Origin: Actinomycetes bacterium
GTDB lineage: Bacteria > Actinomycetota > Acidimicrobiia > Acidimicrobiales > JAKAOS01
DNA: 9,081 nucleotides
Direction of reading: 5' to 3'
Assembly (NCBI GenBank): GCA_021790615.1
Contig: JAJYGW010000401.1
Location: 1 to 9,081 of the forward strand
Position numbers and translations under genes: made by a program. Under the pieces are notes generated by a model. That model was given only the letters and a program-made list of their open reading frames with translations. It made no database searches and was not told the origin of the DNA. Every line of letters begins with the position of its first letter. Within the stretch, counting starts at the first letter, position 1. Shown here piece after piece: positions 1 through 6,293 of this stretch.

Positions 1-2
1 CG

Positions 3-33
3 CTCGGGCCCCGCCCACCGTGGCGAACCCGAG
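3..33 (-). terminator. Hairpin after the SDR gene, possible terminator
   Basis: The arms CTCGGG (3-8) and CCCGAG (28-33) pair perfectly, and an inner CGCC (12-15)/GGCG (22-25) stem can form within the loop. The structure starts a few bases past the SDR stop codon on the minus strand. There is no T-run after it, so it is not a classical intrinsic terminator, although high-GC actinobacteria often lack the U-tract. Confidence 0.35.
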
Positions 34-36
34 GGA

Positions 37-852
37 TCAGGTCCGCAGGTAGGAGGCGCCGTTGCAGTCGAGGATGGCGCCGCTCATCCACTCCGGGGCG
101 TCGAGCGCGAGCCAGCGGACTGCTTCGGCCACTTCCGCGGCCGTCGCGACCCGGCCGAAGGGGCTCTGGGCGCGCACTGCCTCGCCGCGAGGCGCCTTCA
201 ACGCCTCGTTCGCCATGTCGGTCTCGACGAAGCCGGGGGCAACGGTCGTCACCGTGATCCGTCGCGGCGCGAGCGCCACGGCGAGCGACTGCCCGAGGGC
301 GTTGAGCCCCGCCTTCGACGCACCGTAGGCGGGCGAGTCGGGTTCACCCCTGAAGGCCCCCCGTGACGAGACGTTCACGATCCGCCCGCCGTCCGCCAGA
401 GCCTCGAGGGCGCCGAAGACGACATGCGCCGGGCCGAGGAGGTTGACCCGAAGTGTCTCCTCCCACGTCGCACGCCAGGTCGCCCAGTCGGTTCGCGCCG
501 GTGGATGGGCGAGGAAGATCCCGGCGTTGTTCACCACGACGTCGAGGCCGCCGAGTCCGGTCGCTGCTCGCCGTGCGAGCATCCGGGCCTCGTCGGGGTC
601 CGCGAGGTCCGCACGGAGCACCACGTGGTCACCGCCGGGGGCCTCCTCGGCGACCGCATCGGCGAGCGCCTGTGAGTCTCGGTGGTGGATGGCGACGCGG
701 AGCCCGGCGGCAGCCAGCGAGAGCGCAATGGCGCGCCCGATGCCACGCGACGCTCCGGTCACCAAGGCGGTCTTCGGTCGGGCCCGGGCCGCCGATCCTG
801 GATCGGCTCGGCTCGACGCCGCCGCCCGCCCTGGCTCGAATGGCGTCGGCAC
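37..852 (-). CDS. SDR family NAD(P)-dependent oxidoreductase (FabG-like)
   Basis: Classical short-chain dehydrogenase/reductase, 271 residues from the chosen start, expected to be cytosolic and to interconvert an alcohol and a ketone with NAD(P)(H). Counted from that start, the cofactor motif TGASRGIG is at 32-39, NNAG at 108-111, and the catalytic tetrad is Asn137, Ser163, Tyr176 and Lys180 (YGASK). The C-terminal APGFVETDM segment and the DCNGASYL end are typical of FabG-like proteins. The frame stays open upstream to 1125 but would overlap the MFS gene with low-complexity sequence. GTG at 852 is the only start codon seen between the MFS stop and the glycine motif. It leaves about 25 residues more than usual before the motif. 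A GGAGGA lies 18 nt upstream, too far for normal use, whereas TAGGCT sits 8 nt upstream and suggests a leaderless start. The substrate is unknown; the family assignment is firm and the start is moderate. Confidence 0.88.
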   Translation of the reverse strand: MPTPFEPGRAAASSRADPGSAARARPKTALVTGASRGIGRAIALSLAAAGLRVAIHHRDSQALADAVAEEAPGGDHVVLRADLADPDEARMLARRAATGLGGLDVVVNNAGIFLAHPPARTDWATWRATWEETLRVNLLGPAHVVFGALEALADGGRIVNVSSRGAFRGEPDSPAYGASKAGLNALGQSLAVALAPRRITVTTVAPGFVETDMANEALKAPRGEAVRAQSPFGRVATAAEVAEAVRWLALDAPEWMSGAILDCNGASYLRT

Positions 853-860
853 GGAGGGCG

Positions 861-866
861 AGCCTA
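861..866 (-). promoter_or_regulatory. Candidate -10 element (TAGGCT) for the SDR gene, leaderless
   Basis: Read on the minus strand, TAGGCT fits TANNNT and is followed by 8 nt and then the GTG start at 852. Transcription would begin at or next to the start codon. No clear -35 was found; the expected -35 zone borders the large hairpin at 887-940. Confidence 0.4.
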
Positions 867-886
867 ACGGTCCTCCGCCGCCTCGA

Positions 887-940
887 GCCGGCGCGCGGGC
901 CGCAGGGCCCCGGGGCCCTCCCGAGCGGCTGCGCGCCGGC
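887..940 (-). terminator. Large three-tier hairpin between the MFS and SDR genes
   Basis: Three nested inverted repeats share one centre. The outer arms at 887-896 and 931-940 match perfectly over 10 bp. The middle arms are GCCGC (899-903) and GCGGC (925-929). The core at 904-919 is a perfect 16-bp palindrome whose RNA would close on a CCGG loop. About 21 almost purely G-C pairs result. It lies about 36 nt past the MFS stop and about 35 nt before the SDR start, so it could terminate, protect or attenuate the MFS transcript. There is no T-run. Confidence 0.5.
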
Positions 941-976
941 TGCGCGGATGGCGAGAGTTCCCCGGATCGGACCTCG

Positions 977-2683
977 TCACTCCCCGCCGGCGGGCACCAC
1001 GCCGAGCTTGGCCAGCTCGGCCGCCACGGCCGCCTCGTGCTTGTCGAGGTCGTCCTTCGCCGCGGCGGGGCTCCATCGACCGGCCATGAGCAGTACGAGC
1101 GGGAGGAAGACGATCTCACCGGCAACGCAGACCCACCACCAGGTCTGCCACTGGTGCGGCGAGCTCTTGGCGGCGGCAGCCACCTTCGGGCCTTCGGTCA
1201 GCACGTAGTGCAACTCCGGGCTCACCTTGGCGACGGCCTGGAGCTTCGCGATGCCCACTTCCTTGATCGCGAGGCCGAGCAGCGCCGGTGGGGCGTCGGT
1301 GACCTTCGGGTAGCGGGCGAGCTCGGCGAAGAGCTTGGGGTGCGCCTCGACGATCGCGAGCTCGGGTGCGATCGCCTTGGCGGTCGCAGCGACGGTGGCC
1401 CCCTGCTCGACGAGCGGCGTCACGCTCGAGACGACGAAGGGGAGCACGAAGAACGAAACCGAGACCACGATGCGGAGGATCCAGCCCCAGACCGCGAGCC
1501 CCGTCGCAGTGAGGGCGGGGTTCTCCGCCTCGACGGTCTCGGTGAAGCTCGCCATCCACGGGGTGTAGGCGATGCCCAGTCCCGCTGCGAGCAGGCTGAT
1601 GATCACGACGAACTCGTAGTAGCTCGTGTGGGGTTGGGTCGCCTTGGTGAGGAAGACGATCGTCATGACCGCAGCGAGAACTCCGCCGACGATCATGAAC
1701 GGCTTGCGAACCCGGAGCCGGTCGGAGAGCAGCCCGACGATCACGAGGACCACGGCGTTGACCCCCCAGTACCAGGTGTCGATGCCGTTCGCTGCGGTCA
1801 AGGAGAAGCCGAAGATGGTGGCGAAGTAGATGGTGAAGAAACCGACAGCGGCGTAGTAGATGAGGAGCAGCACGCTCACTGCGAACGCGGAGGCGACGAT
1901 GTTCAGCTTCAGCACCTGGCGCCACGGGTGGGCGAGCGTCGCCTCGACGTCGATGCCCTTCGCTCGCGCCTCGATCAGCGCGCGGTCGTGCATCGAGACC
2001 ATGAGCTGGTCGCGGAGCTGCGGGGAGAGCTCGCGCAGTCCGAGGAAGCAGGCCACGAACATGACGATCCCGACGACCCCGCAGATCTCGTACTGGGTGC
2101 GCCAGTCCGCGAGGGTCGGGGCGAGGGGGAGGGTGTGGTTGGCGACGAGCGCCACGACGAGGCTGCCGCAGACCGGCCCCAGCGTCCAGAACCCCATCGC
2201 CGTGGCGCGCCCGACCTGTGGCGAGAAGTCCCGGACGAGCGCCGGCGTGGCGACCAGGATGATCCCCTCCACGAAGCCGACCAGGACGACGAGGGTCGCG
2301 AAGACGTACTCGTTGCTGGTGTTCGGGATCGCGAACGCAACCAGCAACCCCGTGAGCAGGAGCCCGTAGACGACGAGGTTGGCCCGGCCGAAGCGGTCCG
2401 ACAGGCCGGCGATGAGCGACGCGAACGCCCCGACCAGGTTGGAGACGACCGAGATGTTCACGTAGAACAGGAACGACATCTTGAAGTCACCGATGATCAG
2501 CGTCGCGACGCTTGCGCCGACGTAGAGCTCGTAGTAGAGGACGACTGTCGTGAGCACGACGAGCGTCAGCGAGAAGATCCGCATCCCGGTGTCCGGATAG
2601 TGGGCGAGCTTGCGGTCCCAGAGACCGCCGACCCAACCGGTCCGGTCGCTCCCCGCCGCGCCGAGTGTGGCCGTTCCCGACAT
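977..2683 (-). CDS. Major facilitator superfamily transporter with a large TM11-12 insert
   Basis: Inner-membrane secondary transporter of 568 residues. The MFS signature between TM2 and TM3 is GLSDRFGR at 93-100, and a degenerate copy, GLLSDRLRVRK at 317-327, marks the second half, as expected of a 6+6 helix fold. Hydrophobic segments run from about residue 36 to 536. A soluble Ala/Lys/Glu-rich stretch at about 425-510 separates the last two helices and should face outside the cytoplasm. Residues about 537-568 form a charged cytoplasmic tail. ATG at 2683 was chosen because AGGGGGAGA lies just upstream; the open frame continues to 2845 but adds only low-complexity sequence. The cargo cannot be read from the sequence. 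Adjacency to gabD1 and an SDR hints at a small organic acid, but that is inference. Confidence 0.85.
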   Translation of the reverse strand: MSGTATLGAAGSDRTGWVGGLWDRKLAHYPDTGMRIFSLTLVVLTTVVLYYELYVGASVATLIIGDFKMSFLFYVNISVVSNLVGAFASLIAGLSDRFGRANLVVYGLLLTGLLVAFAIPNTSNEYVFATLVVLVGFVEGIILVATPALVRDFSPQVGRATAMGFWTLGPVCGSLVVALVANHTLPLAPTLADWRTQYEICGVVGIVMFVACFLGLRELSPQLRDQLMVSMHDRALIEARAKGIDVEATLAHPWRQVLKLNIVASAFAVSVLLLIYYAAVGFFTIYFATIFGFSLTAANGIDTWYWGVNAVVLVIVGLLSDRLRVRKPFMIVGGVLAAVMTIVFLTKATQPHTSYYEFVVIISLLAAGLGIAYTPWMASFTETVEAENPALTATGLAVWGWILRIVVSVSFFVLPFVVSSVTPLVEQGATVAATAKAIAPELAIVEAHPKLFAELARYPKVTDAPPALLGLAIKEVGIAKLQAVAKVSPELHYVLTEGPKVAAAAKSSPHQWQTWWWVCVAGEIVFLPLVLLMAGRWSPAAAKDDLDKHEAAVAAELAKLGVVPAGGE

Positions 2684-2684
2684 G

Positions 2685-2693
2685 TCTCCCCCT
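2685..2693 (-). promoter_or_regulatory. Ribosome binding site of the MFS gene
   Basis: On the minus strand AGGGGGAGA lies immediately upstream of the ATG at 2683. This purine-rich Shine-Dalgarno-like run decides the start within a longer open frame. The gene appears to use ribosome binding, unlike its neighbours with apparently leaderless starts. Confidence 0.6.
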
Positions 2694-2808
2694 CTCGAAC
2701 GGGCCGGACGGTGGATCAGGCGACCCCCCCGTCCGACACCCCCCACTCCCGTTGCCACCGCCACGAGCCCACGGGTTGTCGCCCATGGGCCGTCGCGAGG
2801 TAAACGGT

Positions 2809-2830
2809 ACCCTACCGACAAGTAGGTCGG
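2809..2830 (-). promoter_or_regulatory. Candidate promoter with overlapping inverted-repeat operator for the MFS gene
   Basis: Two interlocked inverted repeats occupy this site: CCTAC (2811-2815) with GTAGG (2822-2826), and CCGAC (2815-2819) with GTCGG (2826-2830). On the minus strand TAGGGT (2809-2814), identical to the smpB -10 candidate, overlaps the first arm. Use of it would leave a 5' leader of about 120 nt before the MFS ATG. The geometry resembles a repressor site (TetR-like in size) covering a -10 element. No regulator gene is present in the window, so this is inference. Confidence 0.35.
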
Positions 2831-2895
2831 CGTGCATGCGAGCACGCGCCGTGGCGCTCGCGGGACCGCTCACGCCTCGGCCGATTCGAAGTCGG

Positions 2896-2929
2896 GCCAG
2901 CGCGCCCCTCGGGGCACCGCCCGGCTGGC
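2896..2929 (-). terminator. Compound hairpin directly after gabD1
   Basis: Outer arms GCCAGC (2896-2901) and GCTGGC (2924-2929) enclose an inner GCCCC (2904-2908)/GGGGC (2911-2915) stem. The structure begins one base past the gabD1 TAA stop. No T-run follows. Together with the candidate promoter at 2809-2830 it suggests that gabD1 and the transporter are transcribed separately. Confidence 0.45.
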
Positions 2930-2930
2930 G

Positions 2931-4319
2931 TTACTCCTCGAGGCCGGCGCCGACCCAGACGGTCTTCAAGTTGCAGAACTCCCTGATGCCGTGGGCCGAG
3001 AGCTCGCGGCCGTAGCCCGACTCCTTCACCCCTCCGAAGGGGAGCTCGGGGTAGGAGGTGGTCATTCCGTTGACGAAGACGGCACCGGCCTCGATCTCGT
3101 CGACGCAGCGCGCAGCTTCGGTGGAACTGCTCGTCCAGACGTTGGACCCGAGACCGAAGGGAGTGTCGTTCGCCACGCGGATCGCCTCGTCGAGGTCTGC
3201 CGCGCGGATCACCAGCGCAACGGGGCCGAAGACCTCCTCGCTCCAGACCCGCATCGCAGGCGTGATGCCGCTGAGCACCGTCGCGGGGTAGTACCAGCCG
3301 GGCCCTGGGAGTCGCTGGCCGCCGCACCGGAGGCGCGCGCCCTTCGCGAGCGCGTCGGCAACGAGCTCCTCGACGTCCTCGCGGCCCTGCTCGGTGGCGA
3401 GTGGGCCGATGTCGGTGGCGGGGTCGCGCGGGTCGCCGACCGTGAGGGCGGCCATCGCGGCGGTGAAGTGGCTCTCGAAGGCGTCGGCGACCTCCTCGAC
3501 GACGATGAACCGTTTGGCCGCGATACAGCTCTGCCCGTTGTTCTGGCAGCGCGCGACTGTCGCGACCTTGGCGGCTCGCTCGAGGTCGGCCGAGGCGAGA
3601 ACGAGGAACGGGTCGCTCCCACCGAGCTCGAGGACGGTCTTCTTGATCGCGTCACCAGCGATCGCGGCGACCGACTGCCCGGCCGGTCCGCTGCCGGTGA
3701 GCGTGGCGGCCTTGACCCGGGGGTCACGCAGGACGCGCTCCACCTGACCGGAGGTGATGAGCAGGGTCTGGAAAACGCCCTCCGGGAAGCCAGCACGCCG
3801 GAAGAGGTCCTCCAGGTAGAGCGCGGTCTGTGGCACGTTCGACGCGTGCTTGAGCAGGCCGACGTTCCCCGCCATGAGCGCGGGCGCGGCGAAGCGCATG
3901 GCCTGCCAGAGAGGGAAGTTCCAGGGCATGACGGCGAGCACCGGTCCGAGCGGCTGGTATCGCCCGTAGGCCTCGACCGCGCCGACTCCCGCGGGTTCGA
4001 CCGGCTCGTCGGCGAGGAACCCCGCTCCGTGCTCGGCATAGAAGTCGCAGCCCTTCGCGCACTTCTCGACCTCGGCCCGAGCCGAGGTGATGGTCTTGCC
4101 CATCTCGAGCGTCATCAGCTCCGCCGTCGCGTCTCGTTCCTCGCGCAGGATTGCCGCCGCCCGACGGAGGAGCGTCGCGCGTTCGGCGAAGGTCGTTCGC
4201 CGGTAGGAGGCCGCGGCCGTCGCTGCCCGCTCGAGACGCAGTTCGATCTCGGCGGGGGAGAGGGCCTCGAAGGACTTCACCGTCTCGCCGGTTGCAGGGT
4301 TCACGGAAGCGATCGCCAC
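2931..4319 (-). CDS. gabD1: Succinate-semialdehyde dehydrogenase (GabD1-type)
   Basis: Aldehyde dehydrogenase superfamily, 462 residues, oxidising succinate semialdehyde to succinate with NAD(P)+ in the cytosol and so linking GABA or 2-oxoglutarate breakdown to the TCA cycle. Visible active-site elements are Asn134 in MPWNFPLW, Lys157 in LLKHAS, the general base Glu231 in LELGGSDPF, the nucleophile Cys265 in NNGQSCIAAKRF, and EEVFGP at 361-366. As I recall the mycobacterial GabD1 sequence, the match is close along the whole length, including the N-terminal NPATGETVK and the C-terminal HGIREFCN region; known GabD1 is about this long. GTG at 4319 reproduces the family N-terminus. The frame is open to 4496 but lacks family similarity there. 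TACCAT lies 6 nt before the GTG, so the mRNA may be leaderless. Other short-aldehyde substrates are possible. Confidence 0.92.
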   Translation of the reverse strand: MAIASVNPATGETVKSFEALSPAEIELRLERAATAAASYRRTTFAERATLLRRAAAILREERDATAELMTLEMGKTITSARAEVEKCAKGCDFYAEHGAGFLADEPVEPAGVGAVEAYGRYQPLGPVLAVMPWNFPLWQAMRFAAPALMAGNVGLLKHASNVPQTALYLEDLFRRAGFPEGVFQTLLITSGQVERVLRDPRVKAATLTGSGPAGQSVAAIAGDAIKKTVLELGGSDPFLVLASADLERAAKVATVARCQNNGQSCIAAKRFIVVEEVADAFESHFTAAMAALTVGDPRDPATDIGPLATEQGREDVEELVADALAKGARLRCGGQRLPGPGWYYPATVLSGITPAMRVWSEEVFGPVALVIRAADLDEAIRVANDTPFGLGSNVWTSSSTEAARCVDEIEAGAVFVNGMTTSYPELPFGGVKESGYGRELSAHGIREFCNLKTVWVGAGLEE

Positions 4320-4325
4320 AGCTCC

Positions 4326-4331
4326 ATGGTA
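4326..4331 (-). promoter_or_regulatory. Candidate -10 element (TACCAT) for gabD1, leaderless
   Basis: On the minus strand TACCAT fits TANNNT and is followed by exactly 6 nt and the GTG start at 4319. The GGAG in that spacer is only 2 nt from the GTG, too close to act as a good Shine-Dalgarno. No convincing -35 was seen. Confidence 0.45.
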
Positions 4332-4480
4332 GGCAGTGGCGCCCGGCGCAGCACGAGGACTGGAGCCGATGGCCGGGACTGGCTCACCGACGTGGGCACT
4401 GGCCCCGGTGGCGCGTGGCCCGACGGGCTGTGAGGATGAGCGGGCCGCCCGGTGACCTGGGCCGCACGGGTTCTGGGGCG

Positions 4481-4513
4481 CCCGTCTGCCAGGCATGGAG
4501 GGACCCGTCTGCC
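4481..4513. repeat. 10-bp direct repeat upstream of ogt
   Basis: CCCGTCTGCC occurs at 4481-4490 and again at 4504-4513, a period of 23 bp, ending about 20 bp before the ogt start. It lies in the 215-bp gap between the divergent gabD1 and ogt genes. From 4332 to 4534 no TA dinucleotide was seen, so no TANNNT promoter fits ogt. The repeat could be a protein-binding site or chance in GC-rich DNA. Confidence 0.25.
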
Positions 4514-4523
4514 CGGGCGGGAG

Positions 4524-4531
4524 GGAGGAGG
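4524..4531 (+). promoter_or_regulatory. Ribosome binding site of ogt
   Basis: GGAGG at 4524-4528 (6 nt spacer) overlapping AGGAGG at 4526-4531 (3 nt spacer) precedes the ATG at 4535. It fixes that ATG as the start, although the frame is open back to 4151. Confidence 0.75.
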
Positions 4532-4534
4532 GTC

Positions 4535-5107
4535 ATGGGCGCGGGAAGCCTCGTCGGTCTGCGGGTCGAGAGCCCGATCGGTTCGCTCGTCGTCGCGGGT
4601 AGCGCAGATGCGTGCGTTGCGCTGCTCCTCCCTGGCGAGGGGCGAGAGCCGCCACCCGCGTGGCGGCTCCTCCCGGGCGCAGCGGAGGGGCCGGCATGGC
4701 TCGGCGTCGCCGACGCCGAGCTCGGGTCCTACTTCGCGGGCGAGCTGCGGCGCTTCACGGTGCCGCTTGCTCCACGCGGTTCCCCCTTCGACGTCGCCAC
4801 GTGGCTCGCGTTGGCCGAGATCGCCTACGGCGAGACCTGGACCTACGGCGAGCTGGCACGCCGGGTTGGCCGGCCCGGCGCCGCGAGAGCGGTGGGCGGC
4901 GCGCTCGGACGCAACCCGCTCGCGATCTTCCTCCCCTGCCATCGAGTCGTCGGCGCGGACGGGCGTCTCACCGGCTATGGCGGTGGGCTCGCCGCCGAGG
5001 CGGCGCTGCTCGAGCTCGAGGGTGCGCTCGACGCTGCCGGCCGGGCACGGCCGAACGGCGTCGGCGCTCGTCGCGCGGGACGAGACCGCGCCGTGCGGCT
5101 GACCTGA
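4535..5107 (+). CDS. ogt: Methylated-DNA--[protein]-cysteine S-methyltransferase
   Basis: O6-alkylguanine-DNA alkyltransferase of 190 residues, a single-turnover repair protein that moves the alkyl group from O6-alkylguanine to its own cysteine. The acceptor is Cys135 in the diagnostic IFLPCHRVV motif. Before it come the helix-turn-helix region YGELARRVGRPGAARAVGGALGRNP (about 104-128), with Arg118 in the position of the finger that flips the base; after it comes the GRLTGYGGG segment and a Leu-rich last helix. The N-terminal half is divergent, as is normal for the family. Residues about 168-190 form a basic, low-complexity tail beyond the usual end. It stands alone on the plus strand, divergent from gabD1 and convergent with smpB, whose stop lies 29 bp away. 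There is no AdaA-like domain, so it is Ogt and not Ada. Confidence 0.93.
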   Translation: MGAGSLVGLRVESPIGSLVVAGSADACVALLLPGEGREPPPAWRLLPGAAEGPAWLGVADAELGSYFAGELRRFTVPLAPRGSPFDVATWLALAEIAYGETWTYGELARRVGRPGAARAVGGALGRNPLAIFLPCHRVVGADGRLTGYGGGLAAEAALLELEGALDAAGRARPNGVGARRAGRDRAVRLT

Positions 5108-5147
5108 CCCGTCCCCGACCCGTCCCCGACCCGTTCCTAACCCGTCC
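5104..5147. repeat. 11-bp tandem repeat joining the ends of ogt and smpB
   Basis: Four consecutive 11-bp units fill this stretch: CTGACCCGTCC, CCGACCCGTCC, CCGACCCGTTC and CTAACCCGTCC. The first contains the TGA stop of ogt (5105-5107). The fourth contains, on the other strand, the TAG stop of smpB (5137-5139). The units differ from each other by only one to three bases. The array therefore makes up the whole intergenic junction and runs into the smpB coding end. No hairpin terminator was seen between these convergent genes. Confidence 0.85.
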
Positions 5148-5742
5148 GACGGCGTGCGTTCGCGAGCTCTCGGGCCACGTCACGCGCGGCGTCCCGCTCC
5201 GCCATGGCGGCGCGGCGGTCGTAGAGCTTGCGCCCGCGTGCAAGCGCGACCTCGACCTTGGCCCGACCCTCCCGGAAGTAGACCGAGAGCGGGACGAGGG
5301 TGAGCGCTTGCTGCTGGGTTCGGCCCATCAGCTCGTCGATCTGGGAGCGGTGCAGGAGCAGCTTCTTCGGCCGGTCCGGGTCGTGTGCCCCCCAGTCGGT
5401 TGCCTGGGTGTAGGGCGAGATGTGGAACCCGAGCAGCCACGCTTCGCCCCGCTCGACGCGGGCGTAGCTGTCCTTCAGGTTGGCCTTGCCCGACCGGAGG
5501 GACTTGACCTCGCTCCCCTGGAGGACCAGACCGGCCTCGAAGGTGTCGAGGATGTCGTAGTCGTGCCGTGCGCGGCGGTTCTGCGCGACCCGGCGAAGCT
5601 CCTCCGGGCGCTGGCGTGGGGGCGGGCCTCGCCGTGCGCCTCCCCCGGCTGCACCACCTCGCCCCCCGCTGGACGTGGCGCCTCGCCCACTGCTTGCCCT
5701 TGCGCGTCCCGCCGGGGTCGCCCTGTTGCGCGCTGTGACCAC
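5137..5742 (-). CDS. smpB: SsrA-binding protein SmpB with N-terminal extension
   Basis: SmpB binds tmRNA (ssrA) and delivers it to stalled ribosomes for trans-translation. The family core runs from about residue 52 ([13 protein letters not shown]) through [27 protein letters not shown] (about 67-93), the HISPY segment (107-111) and the basic C-terminal tail [21 protein letters not shown] that enters the ribosomal mRNA channel. The protein is 201 residues against a usual 155-165, because about 51 Gly/Arg/Ala/Ser-rich residues precede the core. No ATG or GTG was seen closer to the core, and TAGGGT lies 6 nt before the GTG at 5742, so the long start is favoured. It is divergent from mec (78 bp apart). 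No tmRNA gene was recognised nearby. Confidence 0.93.
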   Translation of the reverse strand: MVTARNRATPAGRARASSGRGATSSGGRGGAAGGGARRGPPPRQRPEELRRVAQNRRARHDYDILDTFEAGLVLQGSEVKSLRSGKANLKDSYARVERGEAWLLGFHISPYTQATDWGAHDPDRPKKLLLHRSQIDELMGRTQQQALTLVPLSVYFREGRAKVEVALARGRKLYDRRAAMAERDAARDVARELANARRRTG

Positions 5743-5748
5743 GGAGCG

Positions 5749-5754
5749 ACCCTA
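5749..5754 (-). promoter_or_regulatory. Candidate -10 element (TAGGGT) for smpB, leaderless
   Basis: On the minus strand TAGGGT is followed by 6 nt and the GTG start at 5742. The upstream sequence has no recognisable Shine-Dalgarno, which favours a leaderless transcript. The hexamer is identical to the candidate -10 of the MFS gene. Confidence 0.45.
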
Positions 5755-5807
5755 GGCCCGCCCCCGACCCGGTCCCCTCGGCGCCGACTTCCTCGCCGGC
5801 GGTGCAC

Positions 5808-5813
5808 TACGGT
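5808..5813 (+). promoter_or_regulatory. Candidate -10 element (TACGGT) for mec-cysO-cysM, leaderless
   Basis: TACGGT fits TANNNT, with 7 nt (CGGGCAG) before the GTG start of mec at 5821. There is no Shine-Dalgarno at normal spacing. It shares the 78-bp gap with the opposite-facing smpB -10 at 5749-5754, so the two promoters are back to back. Confidence 0.45.
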
Positions 5814-5820
5814 CGGGCAG

Positions 5821-6258
5821 GTGCTCAGCCTGGAGCGGGACGCCTACCTGGCAATGCTCTCGCACGCGCTCGGCGCGTACCCCGAGGAGGCGTGCGGGCT
5901 GTTGGTGGGGCCCGTCCTGGCCGGTCCGGCGGACGAGCCAGGCGCCGGAGTCGCCCGTGTGGTGCGCGCAGTCCGGGCGCGGAACGAGGCTGCCTCGGCG
6001 AGGGTCTACACGGTGCACCCGCTCGACCTGCTCCGAGCGGATCGTGAGGCGCAACAGGCCGGTGCCGAGCTGATCGGGGTCTACCACTCCCACACCCACA
6101 CGGCAGCGTTTCCGTCGCCGACCGACGTCGCCCAGGCGCCGGACCCGTCGTGGCACTACGTTCTCGTCTCGCTCGCCGCGCCCGAGCCGGTGCTCCGCTC
6201 CTACCGCATCGTCGACGGGAAGAGAACGGAGGAGCCCGTTGTTCTCGGAATCGTCTGA
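5821..6258 (+). CDS. mec: CysO-cysteine peptidase Mec (JAMM/MPN+ metalloprotease)
   Basis: Zinc-dependent M67 family isopeptidase-like enzyme, 145 residues, that hydrolyses the CysO-cysteine adduct to free cysteine and CysO. The JAMM centre is complete: Glu23 in PEEACGLL, then His89-Ser-His91, seven residues, Ser99, two residues, Asp102 (YHSHTHTAAFPSPTD). As I recall M. tuberculosis Mec (Rv1334), the HYVLVS and LRSYRIVDG segments also match. Length is normal for the family. GTG at 5821 gives the family N-terminus; the frame is open far upstream but only as antisense to smpB. It is first in the mec-cysO-cysM cluster, 35 nt ahead of cysO. Because the neighbouring CysO carries two residues after Gly-Gly, Mec might also trim that precursor (inference). 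Confidence 0.93.
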   Translation: MLSLERDAYLAMLSHALGAYPEEACGLLVGPVLAGPADEPGAGVARVVRAVRARNEAASARVYTVHPLDLLRADREAQQAGAELIGVYHSHTHTAAFPSPTDVAQAPDPSWHYVLVSLAAPEPVLRSYRIVDGKRTEEPVVLGIV

Positions 6259-6283
6259 ATGCAGATCGGTTTCGTCAACTTTC

Positions 6284-6289
6284 GGAGGG
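6284..6289 (+). promoter_or_regulatory. Ribosome binding site of cysO
   Basis: GGAGGG ends 4 nt before the GTG at 6294. It selects this GTG as the cysO start, in a frame open back to 6150, and makes cysO an internal cistron with its own ribosome binding. Confidence 0.65.
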
Positions 6290-6293
6290 TGCG

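Noticed and set aside
853..1125. A longer N-terminus for the SDR protein
   Set aside because: The added residues are Arg/Ser/Pro/Gly-rich, overlap the MFS gene and read through the 887-940 hairpin, with no similarity to SDR proteins.
443..2803. A 786-residue open frame on the plus strand, opposite the SDR and MFS genes
   Set aside because: It is rich in Asp, Glu, Arg, Gly and His with no domain or hydrophobic core, as expected antisense to GC-rich genes. The opposite strand encodes clear family motifs.
4301..4327. A tiny upstream frame, ATG at 4327 reading MELWRSLP, overlapping the gabD1 start
   Set aside because: Its ATG lies within the TACCAT hexamer proposed as the -10 element, so it would not be transcribed from that promoter, and it has no ribosome binding site.
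2832..4433. A 533-residue open frame on the plus strand, opposite gabD1
   Set aside because: The gabD1 frame shows all aldehyde dehydrogenase motifs; the plus frame is charged low-complexity sequence caused by codon bias.
5104..5147. A CRISPR array at the ogt/smpB junction
   Set aside because: The units are only 11 bp and directly adjacent, with no spacers.
5137..5820. A tmRNA (ssrA) gene next to smpB
   Set aside because: No tRNA-like ends or tag-peptide frame were recognised, and the flanking gaps of 29 and 78 bp are too short.
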